A stretch of DNA of 64,000 bases from HXMU1420-13 sp965229525 (GCA_965229525.1 OZ245886.1:186001-250000), one strand, 5' to 3'. Positions 15,973 through 26,030 are shown, numbered from the stretch's first letter. Made by a program: numbers and translations. The notes: generated from the letters alone by a model not told the origin.

Positions 15973-18432
15973 ATGAACACTCTACTTAGGTTACTCATCT
16001 TCTTCTTTATCCTAATTGTCGGTTTTGTTGGACTTGCTTTCTACTGGACCTTCTACAAACCGCTTCCTGATTATGAAGCAGAAATTGAACTTGATGGAAT
16101 TGAAGCTGAAGTAAGCATTTATTGGGACGAATTTGGTGTACCACATATTTTCGGAGCTAGTGATCAGGATTTATACTTCGCCATGGGCTACGTTCATGCC
16201 CAGGACAGACTGTGGCAAATGACCATTTCGCAAATGGCAGCCGAAGGCCGTTTTGCCGAATTCTTTGGTGCGGATTTAGTTGATTTTGATAAATACCAAA
16301 GAACGTTGGGATTCTGGAAAGTAGCCGGCGAAATCTTATCCACTGAAATAAATCCTGATGAACTTGAAAGACTTCAAGCCTATTCAAATGGAGTAAATAC
16401 TTTTGTAAGCAAAAACAGCAATCGTTTACCTGTTCAATTTGCATTATCAGGAATGGAACCCATAGAGTGGACCCCTCAACATTCTGTTGCAATTGTACGA
16501 TTAATGGGATGGGAACTAAATTTAAGCTGGTGGAGTGAAGTAACTTATAACTATCTAAAAAATAAGCTTTCACCAAATCAATTCAACGAATTACTACTTA
16601 CCTGGGATAACGATTTTCCTACAACGTTAGACGATAACGAATCCATCGGTTTATCTACCGCTGCCCTCCTACCAATGTTAGAGATGGAATTTAAAAAAAG
16701 GGAATTACTTCAAATTGAAGGGTCTCATGTTGGAAGTAATGCGTGGGTAGTTGATGGGACACGGACATCTACAGGCTACCCAATGCTGGCGGGTGATCCG
16801 CATCTTGGGTTAGATATGCCTGGAAAATGGTATGAAGTTCATATGAACAAAAACGGTCAGAATGTGTCCGGGGTAACTATTGCTGGTCTGCCGGGAATTG
16901 TGTTAGGTCAAAATGATTATATGGCATGGTCTTTCACCAATATTATGGCTGATGACACCGACTTCTTCCTCGAAAAAGTTGATCCCGAAGATCGCGGAAG
17001 ATATGTCGTGGATTCTGCAAATGTGGGTCAGGTTGAATTTCGATCATTTGATAAAGTACGTGAGCTAATAAAAGTTAAAGATGCAGAACCTGTTCTTCAT
17101 GAGTATCGTGTTACAAAAAACGGACCTGTAATTACCGATATGTATCCGAATGAAGCATTAGTTGCTGATCAGGTGATATCCATGAAATGGATGGGGCATG
17201 AAGTTTCAAATGAACTACGAACGATGTATGAAATTAACTGGGCTACGAAATTCCAGGAATTCAAAGATGCACTTGAACACTTCGATGTACCGGGTCAAAA
17301 TTTTATGTATGGTGATATTGAAGGTAACATTGCAATGTATTCAACGGCCCGACTCCCCATCAGAACAGGTAATAAAGTTACCCTTCGGCGTGGTTGGGTG
17401 CCTGAAGATGACTGGCAGGGTTACATCCCAAGAGAAGAAATGCCGCAGCTTGTTAATCCGTCTAAAGGGTGGATAGCAAATGCTAACAATAAATTAACTA
17501 CCGAGAATTACCCTCATTACATTGCCAGTTTTTGGGAACCTGCCTCGCGGATTGAGCGCATTGTTTCAACATTGAACGCAGATAGTATGTTGAGTATTGA
17601 CGACATGATAAATCTGCAAACAGACAGTTATTCATCTTTTGCTGCTTCCTTAACTCCTCTGATTCTTGAAATTATCAATAACCAGCAAGAATATGATTTC
17701 TCATTGCCTGTCTCGTATCTCGAAAACTGGGATTTTAAATATTCTAACAGTTCTACCGCAGCTTCAATTTTTGATGTCTTCTTCACAAAATTGACCGAAA
17801 ATACATTAAAAGATGAATTTGGGGATGCTGCATATCAAAATTTTATAGTTCACGAATTAATCCCTGTAAGAACAATGACGGAGTTACTTCAAGACTCTTC
17901 AACCTTCTTTGATGATATTTCAACGAAATCAATAGAGACCAGAGATTATATGGTATTGAAATCTATGCAAGATGCCATTCTATTTTTAAGTGATTCTTTA
18001 GGTGCTGAACCTTTCGAATGGCGATGGGAACAACTGCATACAATTACCTTTAAACCACCACTTTTTAGTCTGGCTGCTGAGGATCCAAATTCACCCGCTG
18101 CACTTTCTATGATTGTAGATAACATTTTAAGTAAAGGCCCCTATTCGGTTGAAGGGCATGGTATGAGTGTAAATAATGGCCAATACAAATGGGATAATCC
18201 ATTTGAAATGACTCTCGGAGCTTCTGTTCGCCGAATCATCGATTTCTCAGATTTAAGTTCTTCCAGATCAGTTTTACCAACAGGTCAATCTGGTAATCCA
18301 ATCTCAGAGCATTATGGGGATCAGAGTATGATGTGGTTGAACAGACAATATCGAATCTTCCAACACAACAACGATATTGAGCAAAAAGCCAAAGTACAGA
18401 CTATGAAATTGCTACCAACAGGAACAAATTAA
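15973..18432 (+). CDS. Penicillin acylase family protein (Ntn-hydrolase)
   Basis: The 819-residue protein has an N-terminal membrane segment (about residues 5-27), the alpha-subunit region (DEFGVPHIFGASDQDLYFAMGYVHAQDRLWQM) and the autocatalytic cleavage point before Ser255 in SHVGSNAWVVDGTR; Ser255 would become the N-terminal nucleophile of the beta subunit. Later motifs (AGDPHLGLDMPGKWYE, GVTIAGLPGIVLGQND) are typical. Family members hydrolyse amide bonds of penicillins, acyl-homoserine lactones or other N-acyl compounds in the periplasm. The natural substrate is not clear. Length is normal for the family. The next gene begins 106 bases later on the same strand. Confidence 0.88.
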   Translation: MNTLLRLLIFFFILIVGFVGLAFYWTFYKPLPDYEAEIELDGIEAEVSIYWDEFGVPHIFGASDQDLYFAMGYVHAQDRLWQMTISQMAAEGRFAEFFGADLVDFDKYQRTLGFWKVAGEILSTEINPDELERLQAYSNGVNTFVSKNSNRLPVQFALSGMEPIEWTPQHSVAIVRLMGWELNLSWWSEVTYNYLKNKLSPNQFNELLLTWDNDFPTTLDDNESIGLSTAALLPMLEMEFKKRELLQIEGSHVGSNAWVVDGTRTSTGYPMLAGDPHLGLDMPGKWYEVHMNKNGQNVSGVTIAGLPGIVLGQNDYMAWSFTNIMADDTDFFLEKVDPEDRGRYVVDSANVGQVEFRSFDKVRELIKVKDAEPVLHEYRVTKNGPVITDMYPNEALVADQVISMKWMGHEVSNELRTMYEINWATKFQEFKDALEHFDVPGQNFMYGDIEGNIAMYSTARLPIRTGNKVTLRRGWVPEDDWQGYIPREEMPQLVNPSKGWIANANNKLTTENYPHYIASFWEPASRIERIVSTLNADSMLSIDDMINLQTDSYSSFAASLTPLILEIINNQQEYDFSLPVSYLENWDFKYSNSSTAASIFDVFFTKLTENTLKDEFGDAAYQNFIVHELIPVRTMTELLQDSSTFFDDISTKSIETRDYMVLKSMQDAILFLSDSLGAEPFEWRWEQLHTITFKPPLFSLAAEDPNSPAALSMIVDNILSKGPYSVEGHGMSVNNGQYKWDNPFEMTLGASVRRIIDFSDLSSSRSVLPTGQSGNPISEHYGDQSMMWLNRQYRIFQHNNDIEQKAKVQTMKLLPTGTN

Positions 18433-18538
18433 TCCTACATACATTCATTAATAATCATCTGATTTTAACCAATTTTGTGTTGGTTCAAATCAAGGGTTCA
18501 CCTACTTTAAGACGGCATAAAAAGAGATATCATCAACT

Positions 18539-21412
18539 ATGAACATACGTTCGGCACTATTTGCTATTGGAATTTTTACTGTATTTGGTTTTGTAGGAGA
18601 ACCGAATGAAGAGAGAACGCCACCTAATGACCAACATTCTCAAAATGAAAATGAAGCCTTTATAGATTCTTTGATTGAGAATGCTACACTTGAAGAGAAA
18701 ATTGGACAATTATTTTTCGTCCCCGTTAATGGCAGATTTTTAAGTCGAGATGACCATAGATTCAAAGAGATTTCTGATTTAATTACCGAGGATCATATTG
18801 GGGGGCTCATTTTTATGAGGGGTGATATTTATGGTCAGGCAGTTTTAACCAACAAATTGCAGCAACTCAGTGATATTCCTCTTTGGATTACCCAGGATAT
18901 GGAATATGGTGCAGCTATGCGGATTTCCGGCTCAACACGATTTACACCTGCCATGGGTGTCACTGCAACCGGTGATAAAAGGAATGCTTATATCATGGGT
19001 AAAATTACGGCTCGTGAAGCAAAAGCAATGGGAGTACATCAAATATTTGCACCGGTACTGGATGTAAATAACAATCCCGATAACCCTGTGATAAATGTAC
19101 GTTCTTTCTCAGGAGATCCAGAAATGGTATCCGAATTTGGGATTGCCTTTATGCAAGGAGTTCAAAGTGAAGGTTTAATTGCTACTGCTAAACATTTTCC
19201 GGGTCATGGCGATACGGATTCAGACTCACATATCGAGCTACCGGTCTTAAATCATGATTATTCAAGACTAGACTCGGTTGAACTTATTCCCTTTCGAAGA
19301 GCTATCGAAGGTGGAATTCAAAGTATTATGAGTGCCCATATCTCCTTCCCTAAAATTAGTGATCAACCTGAAATACCAGGCACCTTAGATGAAAGCATTC
19401 TTGGCGATATTTTAATGGATTCACTCAACTTTGAAGGCGTGGTAGTAACTGATGGTCTGGAGATGAGTGGTATCACCAAAAAGTTTTCTCCGGGTAGAGC
19501 CGTTGTTCGTGCACTTAATGCCGGGGCAGATATTATGCTCATCAGTCCTGACATACACACAGCAATATCTGAAGTTATTGCTGCTGTTGAGCACGGTGAA
19601 ATTTCGGTGGAACGAATCGAGGCAAGTTATCGAAAGATAGTAAAGTGGAAACAAGAAGCGGGCTTATTTGATCAGGATAATCAAATCGATATAAACACTC
19701 TGGATCAGGTTCTAAACGCAAATGCCCATCAGGCAGAAGCCGACAGGATTGCCAGAGAATCGATCACCATATTAAAAGACGACAAAAATCTCTTGCCCTT
19801 GGATCCAACCAAATATGAGGAGATTCTTTTAGTCTCAATTGCAGATGATGATTATGGGAATACAGGTGGGCCTTTTGCAAGAGCCTTACGAGATTATCAC
19901 CCAAAAGTAACTTTTAGTGTATTTGATGATCGATCGGATGAAGATGATGTTCAGAAAATTCTTCGTCAGGCAAGATCGGCTGACTTAGTCATCATTGGGT
20001 CTTTCATAAGCTTGAGGTTTGCCGAATCAATACAACTGCCAAGAAAACATGCTTCATTTCTTCGAAGGTTGATGAGTTTGAACAAAAAAACTGTACTAAC
20101 CATGTTTGGAAATCCATATTTGGTTAGTGAATTGGAAGAAACTGATGTGCACGTGATGGCGTGGTCGAATCATTCAATTCAAATGAGAGCGGCTGCACCT
20201 ACCCTATTTGGTGCCGCTGATGTTTCTGGTAAGCTACCAATTGAAATTCCGGGCATGTACTCGGTTGGCGATGGGTTAGAATACAATCAAACTGCACTTA
20301 GATATGGCAAACCAGAGGATGCCGGTATAATCTCACAAGAATTGTATAAAATTGATGACATTCTAAGAGATGCCGTGTTGGATTCCGTATTTCCAGGCGC
20401 TGTTGCAGCCGTTGTAAAGGATGGAGTACTCGTTTATAAACACGCCGAAGGATATCATACTTATGATAAGCTTCGAAAAGTGAAAGACACAGACGTTTAC
20501 GATTTAGCCTCAATCACGAAAGTAGCAGCAACTTCATCGGCCGCTATGAAACTGATATCAGATGGATATTTAGAGTTAGACCATAAAGTAAAAGATTACT
20601 TTGAAGAATTTGATAATCCGGAGAAATCTGAAATAACCATTCGTCATTTACTGCAACACGAAAGTGGACTTCCCGCTTTCAGAGTGTACGTAGATGAAAT
20701 CCAGACCAGAGCTGAGATCATTCAGGCTATAAAAGATGAACCTTTAATCAATCCGGTTGGCAGCACTTATGTGTATAGCGATCTTGGGATGATTTTACTT
20801 GCTGAAATAGTTGAAGAGATTTCCGGTCGCTCAATCGACTCGTACATGAGAAAGTATTTTTATTATCCAATGGGGATGTATGGAGCCTATTTTAATCCAA
20901 AAAGAGTAAGTCGGTGGTATGTAAACCGTATTCCACCCACAGAATTCGACTCCGTGTATAGAAATCAACTCATCGAAGCAGAAGTAAATGATGAGCGTGC
21001 CTGGTACATGGATGGAATTGCCGGACATGCCGGTTTATTCGCCACTGTTGATGACCTAGCTAAATTTGGCACCATGCTACTTAATGAAGGTACATATCTT
21101 GATAAACAGTATATCGCACCTGAAGTCGTTCGAGAATTCACAACCCAACAATCAGAACGAAGTGGTAGGGGTCTTGGATTTGACCGTAAGAGCACAAATG
21201 GATTTACAACCGCGGGTCAACTAGCTAGCGATGATACATTTGGTCATCTTGGATTCACAGGAACCAGTATTTGGATTGACAGAGAAAAAAATATGATTGT
21301 CATTCTGTTAACAAATCGCACTTATCCAAATCGTAGCTATGGAAGACGTATAAGCCAAATTAGAGCAGCTGTTGCGGATGCAGCATTTTCATCCATTGTA
21401 AATCAACCATGA
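18539..21412 (+). CDS. GH3 beta-N-acetylhexosaminidase fused to a serine beta-lactamase-like domain
   Basis: The 957-residue exported protein joins two enzymes. The N-terminal GH3 domain (about 38-380) has the NagZ-type KHFPGHGDTDSDSH loop with His223 and Asp225 and nucleophile Asp305 in VVTDGLEMSG. A GH3 C-terminal-like domain follows (about 390-580). The last part (about 600-950) is a class C beta-lactamase/serine hydrolase with Ser658-I-T-Lys661, YSD in VYSDLG and HLGFTGT. Such fusions are frequent in Bacteroidota and point to peptidoglycan (GlcNAc-MurNAc and peptide) recycling in the periplasm. The stop overlaps the cytidine deaminase start by 4 bases. Confidence 0.88.
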   Translation: MNIRSALFAIGIFTVFGFVGEPNEERTPPNDQHSQNENEAFIDSLIENATLEEKIGQLFFVPVNGRFLSRDDHRFKEISDLITEDHIGGLIFMRGDIYGQAVLTNKLQQLSDIPLWITQDMEYGAAMRISGSTRFTPAMGVTATGDKRNAYIMGKITAREAKAMGVHQIFAPVLDVNNNPDNPVINVRSFSGDPEMVSEFGIAFMQGVQSEGLIATAKHFPGHGDTDSDSHIELPVLNHDYSRLDSVELIPFRRAIEGGIQSIMSAHISFPKISDQPEIPGTLDESILGDILMDSLNFEGVVVTDGLEMSGITKKFSPGRAVVRALNAGADIMLISPDIHTAISEVIAAVEHGEISVERIEASYRKIVKWKQEAGLFDQDNQIDINTLDQVLNANAHQAEADRIARESITILKDDKNLLPLDPTKYEEILLVSIADDDYGNTGGPFARALRDYHPKVTFSVFDDRSDEDDVQKILRQARSADLVIIGSFISLRFAESIQLPRKHASFLRRLMSLNKKTVLTMFGNPYLVSELEETDVHVMAWSNHSIQMRAAAPTLFGAADVSGKLPIEIPGMYSVGDGLEYNQTALRYGKPEDAGIISQELYKIDDILRDAVLDSVFPGAVAAVVKDGVLVYKHAEGYHTYDKLRKVKDTDVYDLASITKVAATSSAAMKLISDGYLELDHKVKDYFEEFDNPEKSEITIRHLLQHESGLPAFRVYVDEIQTRAEIIQAIKDEPLINPVGSTYVYSDLGMILLAEIVEEISGRSIDSYMRKYFYYPMGMYGAYFNPKRVSRWYVNRIPPTEFDSVYRNQLIEAEVNDERAWYMDGIAGHAGLFATVDDLAKFGTMLLNEGTYLDKQYIAPEVVREFTTQQSERSGRGLGFDRKSTNGFTTAGQLASDDTFGHLGFTGTSIWIDREKNMIVILLTNRTYPNRSYGRRISQIRAAVADAAFSSIVNQP

Positions 21413-22107
21413 ACTGGGAAGAACTATTACTAAAGGCTTATGTGCCCTATTCAAAACAAGCAGATGCATGCATTGTTAAAGGTGATAAAGGTTCGTATTT
21501 CTTAGGTGTTAGAATTGAAAATGTATCCTTTCCGCTTACTATATCTTCGATACAGGCAGCTTGTTCAATTTGTCTTTCATATGGGCAAACTCCTATATCT
21601 ATTATCGTACATTCAAAAGATTACCCACAATTGTCTTTCTGGGAGAATGAATTCGATTGTGACGTAATAATTGGCGATGTACCGGAAGAAATTGAATTAA
21701 TAAACTACCGAGAGCGATTGATTACTGATAAGAAACCCTACCTCAAGAAATTGCTCGCGAATGCTGTAACTAAGAATTCAAATTTCCCGGTTTCAGCGAT
21801 CTTAAATACTAGCAATTATTCTTATTCCGGAGTTAATATTGAGGTAAGTGATTGGTCGAAAGGGCTTTGTGCCGAACGAGTAGCTATTTGTAAAGCAATA
21901 GCAGATGGGGAATTGGATTTCACTTCTATATCTGTACATACTCTTAAAGGTGAATTCAGTAGCCCTTGTGGCGCTTGCAGACAAGTAATGACTGAACATT
22001 TTCCACTTAGTAAAGCTGAATTATTTCATGCAGACGGCACCTATTCTGAACATTTTATAATAGATTTACTCCCATTTAGCTTTACTTCAAGAGACTTACG
22101 TAATTAA
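21409..22107 (+). CDS. cdd: Cytidine deaminase with two domains, C-terminal one catalytic
   Basis: The 232-residue protein contains two deaminase-like halves. The C-terminal half has the complete zinc site: Cys154 and Glu156 in GLCAERVAICKAI and Cys187/Cys190 in SPCGACRQV. The N-terminal half keeps the substrate-side motif (AYVPYSKQADACIV, GVRIENVSFPLT) but shows SIQAA where CAE should be, so it is degenerate. In E. coli Cdd the N-terminal half is the catalytic one, so the order here is reversed. It deaminates cytidine and deoxycytidine in pyrimidine salvage. It overlaps the upstream gene by 4 bases and ends before an intrinsic terminator. Confidence 0.85.
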   Translation: MNWEELLLKAYVPYSKQADACIVKGDKGSYFLGVRIENVSFPLTISSIQAACSICLSYGQTPISIIVHSKDYPQLSFWENEFDCDVIIGDVPEEIELINYRERLITDKKPYLKKLLANAVTKNSNFPVSAILNTSNYSYSGVNIEVSDWSKGLCAERVAICKAIADGELDFTSISVHTLKGEFSSPCGACRQVMTEHFPLSKAELFHADGTYSEHFIIDLLPFSFTSRDLRN

Positions 22108-22181
22108 AAATGTTGCTTTTAGTGTTTTCGCGGATAAGAATCAATGGCAACCTGTGTGTTATATCAAAAAAAACTTCATTT

Positions 22182-22206
22182 AAAGTGCTAAAATAGCACT
22201 TTTTAA
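22182..22206 (+). terminator. Intrinsic terminator after the cytidine deaminase gene
   Basis: AAAGTGCTA (22182-22190), loop AAA, TAGCACTTT (22194-22202), then more T. Perfect 9-bp stem, 75 bases past the stop codon. Confidence 0.8.
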
Positions 22207-22291
22207 TTTGACTCAGTTGTTGCGAATCTCTAGCTTCAACTCAGTTTCTACAAAGAAATTTACTTAAACAAAAACATAACGGAGTTATATA

Positions 22292-22468
22292 ATGAGTAGA
22301 GTAGACGATTTAAAAGGATTAGTTGACAGTGTATCAGCTGAGATGGAAAAGTTCTACGACAAAGGAAACAAAGCAGCGGGTACCCGAGCAAGAAAAGGGC
22401 TACAAGATCTAAAGAAATTAGCGCAAGACATTCGTCTTGAAATTCAAGCAAAGAAAAACGAAGGCTAA
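22292..22468 (+). CDS. Histone H1-like (Hc1-type) DNA-binding protein
   Basis: The 58-residue protein MSRVDDLKGLVDSVSAEMEK is followed by KFYDKGNKAAGTRARKGLQ and a Lys-rich helix (DLKKLAQDIRLEIQAKKNEG). KFYDKGNKAAGTRARKG is the hallmark of the short histone H1-like proteins of Bacteroidota and relatives, related to chlamydial Hc1. These are abundant, basic, helical proteins thought to bind DNA and help organise the nucleoid. A GGAG sequence at 22281-22284 sits 7 bases before the ATG, and a strong terminator follows, so this is a compact independent transcription unit. Confidence 0.85.
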   Translation: MSRVDDLKGLVDSVSAEMEKFYDKGNKAAGTRARKGLQDLKKLAQDIRLEIQAKKNEG

Positions 22469-22493
22469 TCCTACTTTTTCAAAATTATACTCT

Positions 22494-22530
22494 AAGCCCC
22501 GCGCAGATGTAATGTGCGGGGCTTTTTTTA
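22494..22530 (+). terminator. Strong intrinsic terminator after the histone-like gene
   Basis: AAGCCCCGC (22494-22502) pairs perfectly with GCGGGGCTT (22516-22524), followed by TTTTTTATTT. It probably also helps end the convergent gene that stops at 22537. Confidence 0.9.
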
Positions 22531-22536
22531 TTTAAA

Positions 22537-22998
22537 TTATTCGATGCAGTTTTCTCTTCTTCTGGAATCAACAATATAAATTACCTTCCACTCTCCTTCT
22601 AGCTTTGCCATCTGAAAACTATTCACTCCGCAATGTGAAAAATTCTCGCCAACATAGAATTTGTATGGTGTCCAAACTGAGGCAAGATCACCATCTATCT
22701 TAATTTCTACTGATGATATTTGTTCGTCCCATACTTCATCGTGAGGGGTTCCAATTGCATTTAACCAGCTACTTAAGGAACCAATAGCTCTTACCACTTC
22801 ACCATCTCGATTCGTGTAAACCGAATTCATTGGTGCATCTCGTAAAAATTTGGATGCTACCATGGAACTGTCTCCAACTCTCATACCATCAAAAATGGTA
22901 GTAATTACCGCCTCAATTGCTTCTTTCTCACTCTCTTGAGCATATACATTTGCTGTAAATGTTATTATAAGTAGAAGTAGTAGTGATGTCTTTTTCAT
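22537..22998 (-). CDS. Exported NTF2-like (DUF4440/SnoaL-type) protein
   Basis: The 153-residue protein has a signal peptide (ending NVYAQ) and an NTF2-like fold: helix ESEKEAIEAVITTIFDGMRVGDSSMVASKF, strands with the conserved WTPYKFYVGENFSHCGVNSFQMAKLEGEWKVIYIVDSRR pattern. Such proteins bind small ligands or act as simple scaffolds; no catalytic site is evident. It follows the M61 peptidase gene after 28 bases on the same strand, and the two are probably cotranscribed. Its exact function is unknown. Confidence 0.7.
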   Translation of the reverse strand: MKKTSLLLLLIITFTANVYAQESEKEAIEAVITTIFDGMRVGDSSMVASKFLRDAPMNSVYTNRDGEVVRAIGSLSSWLNAIGTPHDEVWDEQISSVEIKIDGDLASVWTPYKFYVGENFSHCGVNSFQMAKLEGEWKVIYIVDSRRRENCIE

Positions 22999-23026
22999 AG
23001 TATGGTTTTAGTAATTATTGATAAAT

Positions 23027-24946
23027 TTATTTTTCCAACCAGTAGTTAAGGAGCTGAACCTGTTCCGGACTAGCAGTTATTTTTTCTCGTAGTTTTGTTT
23101 GCAACATAGCTGGTTCACCAACTAATCCTTTGATTAGAATTTCCTCGCTACCTCTGATAAGAACCATTGAAATCTCAGTTTCCGGCGACCATCCGAATGA
23201 CATGGGGATTAAACCACTTGTATTAATATTCTGAAGATTGACCTCAATACCATTAAACTCTTTAATGACATCACCAGATTGAACTCCCAGTTCAATTAAT
23301 GAACTATTAAGTTCACCATCCATAAAATAAACTTCGCCCGTCTCTGGGTTTGCATCAATAAAGGGTGTTTGTGCATTTTGCAACTCGGGTTCATGAAATA
23401 AGAAACTTGTTGGCTGCATTACCTCATCTGCCGTAAGTCCAACTTTTGTAAAGAATGCATTGTAATCAATTGGTACAGAACCAACTACATGCGTCTGTAA
23501 AAAATCCCCTACCGAAGGATACGTCATTTCGGTAATCTCATTAATAAGATTATCGTCGTTGAAAGGCTGTTCAGTTCCATATTTAGCAGATAACTCTTTC
23601 ATTAGAGAGAGCATGGAGCGCTCACCGTCACTTTCTTCACGCATTAAGATATCAATGCACATTCCTATCAATGCGCCTTTCATATACACATTTAGATAGT
23701 TAGACGCATACGGCTCGTCTAGTATATTTTCACTCATTTCTGTGAAACTCATACTATCATCCAGTGTGAGTGAGTAGGAAATTTTGTCTTCCAGTTTTTG
23801 ATAGAATGCCTGCCTTGTCTGAAGATCTTCATACACCTGGAAATGACTGGCAAAATATTCAGTTATCCCCTCATACATCCAAAGGTGTTTAGAGAATGTG
23901 GGGTTGTTATAATCGAAATTATGAACATCCTCTGAATGAACTGAAAGAGGGGTTACAATATGGAAAAATTCATGCGAAACAACGTCTATCATGGCTTCAT
24001 CAAGTTGATATTTATCAAGCCATTCTGGTAGAACTACCACTGTTGATGTGTGATGTTCAAGTGCCCCATACCCTTGGGCCTGATTTGGTCCACCAGTTGG
24101 TAGGTGAAGAAAAATATCATATCGAGATGTGCTGTTTAGGTCGCCTAAATACTCTTTTTGAGCTTCCATCATTTCGAATACTGTTTCTTTGATATCTGCC
24201 GCAGAATGTACACCCGTTGGTGAATACACACTTAACACAATTTGAATATCGCCGACCATAAAATCTTCAATCTCCATTTCACCATACATCATTGGATTAT
24301 CTGTAACATCGAAGTAACGTTCGGCGAAATAAAGGTCAGTTCGCGTAGTACTATCAGCAGAAAATTCCTGCCCTACTTTTGGAATTGCCGACGACCCGGA
24401 AAGGCTTGCATCAGCTGTGATTCTAATATGGTAATCCAGATCTTCTTTACCTTCGAAATATCCTATAAAGCCATGCAAGTTTAGGACAAAAACTTCCGGA
24501 TCGATGTTAGTGCCAGATGGAGAAAAGGGAGTTGGAATGTCGCTAGATTCAATATCAAAAGTATCATTCACATAGTATTCAATGCGATCAAACCCACTTG
24601 AATTATCAATTAGCCAGCTATTTTCGTCTACCTTTTTAGCTTCGATTTCTTCTCCTTCATAATTAAATGCTCTAAACTCATCAATAAAACTTCCAAAGTT
24701 GCTGATATCATACGTACCCTGTACTACTCTTGGAAGACGAAATAAAATTGAGTCACTATCCACCATTCCCGGATTCATTGAAACCAATACTCGATCATCG
24801 TTAAGGTTTACAAGATCCAAACTGGTTTCAATAGGTGTATTATATATACCGGCTTCACTAGAAGAATCGGTAATACTCTCTCCTGTTTTAGGGCTACAGG
24901 CTGCTAATAATAGCATAATAAATAGCCCGTTATTAATTCTTCTCAT
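23027..24946 (-). CDS. M61-family metallopeptidase lipoprotein
   Basis: The 639-residue protein begins with a lipoprotein signal (LLLAACSP, Cys17), an N-terminal beta domain typical of M61 glycyl aminopeptidases (about 40-210), a thermolysin-like catalytic domain with His325-Glu326-x-x-His329 (VVSHEFFHIVTP) and a downstream Glu in MYEGITEYFASH, and a C-terminal PDZ-like domain (about 520-610). It is expected to trim peptides in the periplasm or at the outer membrane, with preference in the family for N-terminal Gly or Ala. It is the first gene of a pair with the NTF2-like gene. Confidence 0.88.
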   Translation of the reverse strand: MRRINNGLFIMLLLAACSPKTGESITDSSSEAGIYNTPIETSLDLVNLNDDRVLVSMNPGMVDSDSILFRLPRVVQGTYDISNFGSFIDEFRAFNYEGEEIEAKKVDENSWLIDNSSGFDRIEYYVNDTFDIESSDIPTPFSPSGTNIDPEVFVLNLHGFIGYFEGKEDLDYHIRITADASLSGSSAIPKVGQEFSADSTTRTDLYFAERYFDVTDNPMMYGEMEIEDFMVGDIQIVLSVYSPTGVHSAADIKETVFEMMEAQKEYLGDLNSTSRYDIFLHLPTGGPNQAQGYGALEHHTSTVVVLPEWLDKYQLDEAMIDVVSHEFFHIVTPLSVHSEDVHNFDYNNPTFSKHLWMYEGITEYFASHFQVYEDLQTRQAFYQKLEDKISYSLTLDDSMSFTEMSENILDEPYASNYLNVYMKGALIGMCIDILMREESDGERSMLSLMKELSAKYGTEQPFNDDNLINEITEMTYPSVGDFLQTHVVGSVPIDYNAFFTKVGLTADEVMQPTSFLFHEPELQNAQTPFIDANPETGEVYFMDGELNSSLIELGVQSGDVIKEFNGIEVNLQNINTSGLIPMSFGWSPETEISMVLIRGSEEILIKGLVGEPAMLQTKLREKITASPEQVQLLNYWLEK

Positions 24947-25103
24947 GATATGTTGTACCTAATTTTCCTTTTTGATTTGATAGTATATACGACCGCGAAA
25001 AAGTATGTATTGTAAAATTTTAAAGTAAGAACCATCGCTTTAAATTTATGGTTGTCAAGGTAATAGAAAATGAAAGATTATTTTTTAAAACGTTTTTTAA
25101 ACC

Positions 25104-26030
25104 TTGAAAAATCAGAGTATCCACAGCCGATTAATCAACTTCTATCTTCTTTTAACTGATAGGAAAAGCAAATATCAAGAGAGATGGTTTTATTCAAACC
25201 CTAAGACTGTTAAGCCACGACTAAAATCGGAGACTTTATGCAAAGTTAAATCCCAGAAAATAGAAGACCGGAACGTTTGGATTTTTGAACCTAACGAAGG
25301 TAACATCGAGCACTCTATTTTCTTCCTTCATGGTGGTGGATTCGCTAAAAATTTTCAGCCATTTCATTGGCGATTTATTGAAAGGATGACAACCGATTTA
25401 AATGCTAGAATCATTGCTCCAGACTATCCATTATTACCCGATGCCAGTTATAAACAAACCCACCAATTCATTGTAAAGTGTTATCACTTTATACATTCGC
25501 AATATGAACTATCTGAATATATTGTGATCGGTGATTCATCTGGAGCCACATTAGCATTAAATACCTCCCATTTAATCAAACAAGCTGGTTTAAATCAGCC
25601 GAAAGAATTTATACTTCTTAGCCCCTGGTTAGACCTTTCACTTTCAAATCCACAAATTGATACAGTGAACAGTACAGATCCAATATTGGATATCGAAGTT
25701 CTGCAAAAATTGGGTAAAAAATTTGCAGATGATTTAGAACCCAATCATCAACGTGTAAGCCCTATTTATCAGGATTTGCGGAGAATTGCCCCAATTACTG
25801 TATTCATTGGCACTAGAGACATCATGCTGGCAGATTGCAGAAAATTAAAAATTCTTTCGGCGGCACAACCCACAGTATTTAACTATCGCGAATTTGAAGG
25901 CATGTTTCATAACTGGATGTATTTCGATTTCCCCGAAGGGAAAATGGCCAGAGAAATGATTTTCGACCACATTAGACACGAACCGACTGAATTTGAAATA
26001 ACCATGCAAGAAAATGAATTCGGTTGGTAA
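25104..26030 (+). CDS. Alpha/beta hydrolase, GDXG/HSL family
   Basis: The 308-residue protein has the oxyanion motif HGGGF, the GDSSGATLAL nucleophile elbow (central Ser), an acidic residue in FIGTRDIMLADC and the catalytic His in EGMFHNWM, the full set for hormone-sensitive lipase-like esterases. There is no signal peptide. An in-frame stop at 25098-25100 and no ATG before the HGGG motif force a non-ATG start; TTG 25104 is the best choice. A perfect AAAACGTTTT palindrome (25087-25096) lies just upstream and could be an operator. The gene precedes a sensor kinase gene by 51 bases, so the pair may be cotranscribed. Confidence 0.8.
   Translation: MKNQSIHSRLINFYLLLTDRKSKYQERWFYSNPKTVKPRLKSETLCKVKSQKIEDRNVWIFEPNEGNIEHSIFFLHGGGFAKNFQPFHWRFIERMTTDLNARIIAPDYPLLPDASYKQTHQFIVKCYHFIHSQYELSEYIVIGDSSGATLALNTSHLIKQAGLNQPKEFILLSPWLDLSLSNPQIDTVNSTDPILDIEVLQKLGKKFADDLEPNHQRVSPIYQDLRRIAPITVFIGTRDIMLADCRKLKILSAAQPTVFNYREFEGMFHNWMYFDFPEGKMAREMIFDHIRHEPTEFEITMQENEFGW

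Noticed and set aside
25070..25159. Short ATG frame of 29 codons overlapping the start of the GDXG hydrolase gene
   Set aside because: It ends early, has no recognisable features and lies out of frame with the clear hydrolase; it may only hint at a frameshift.
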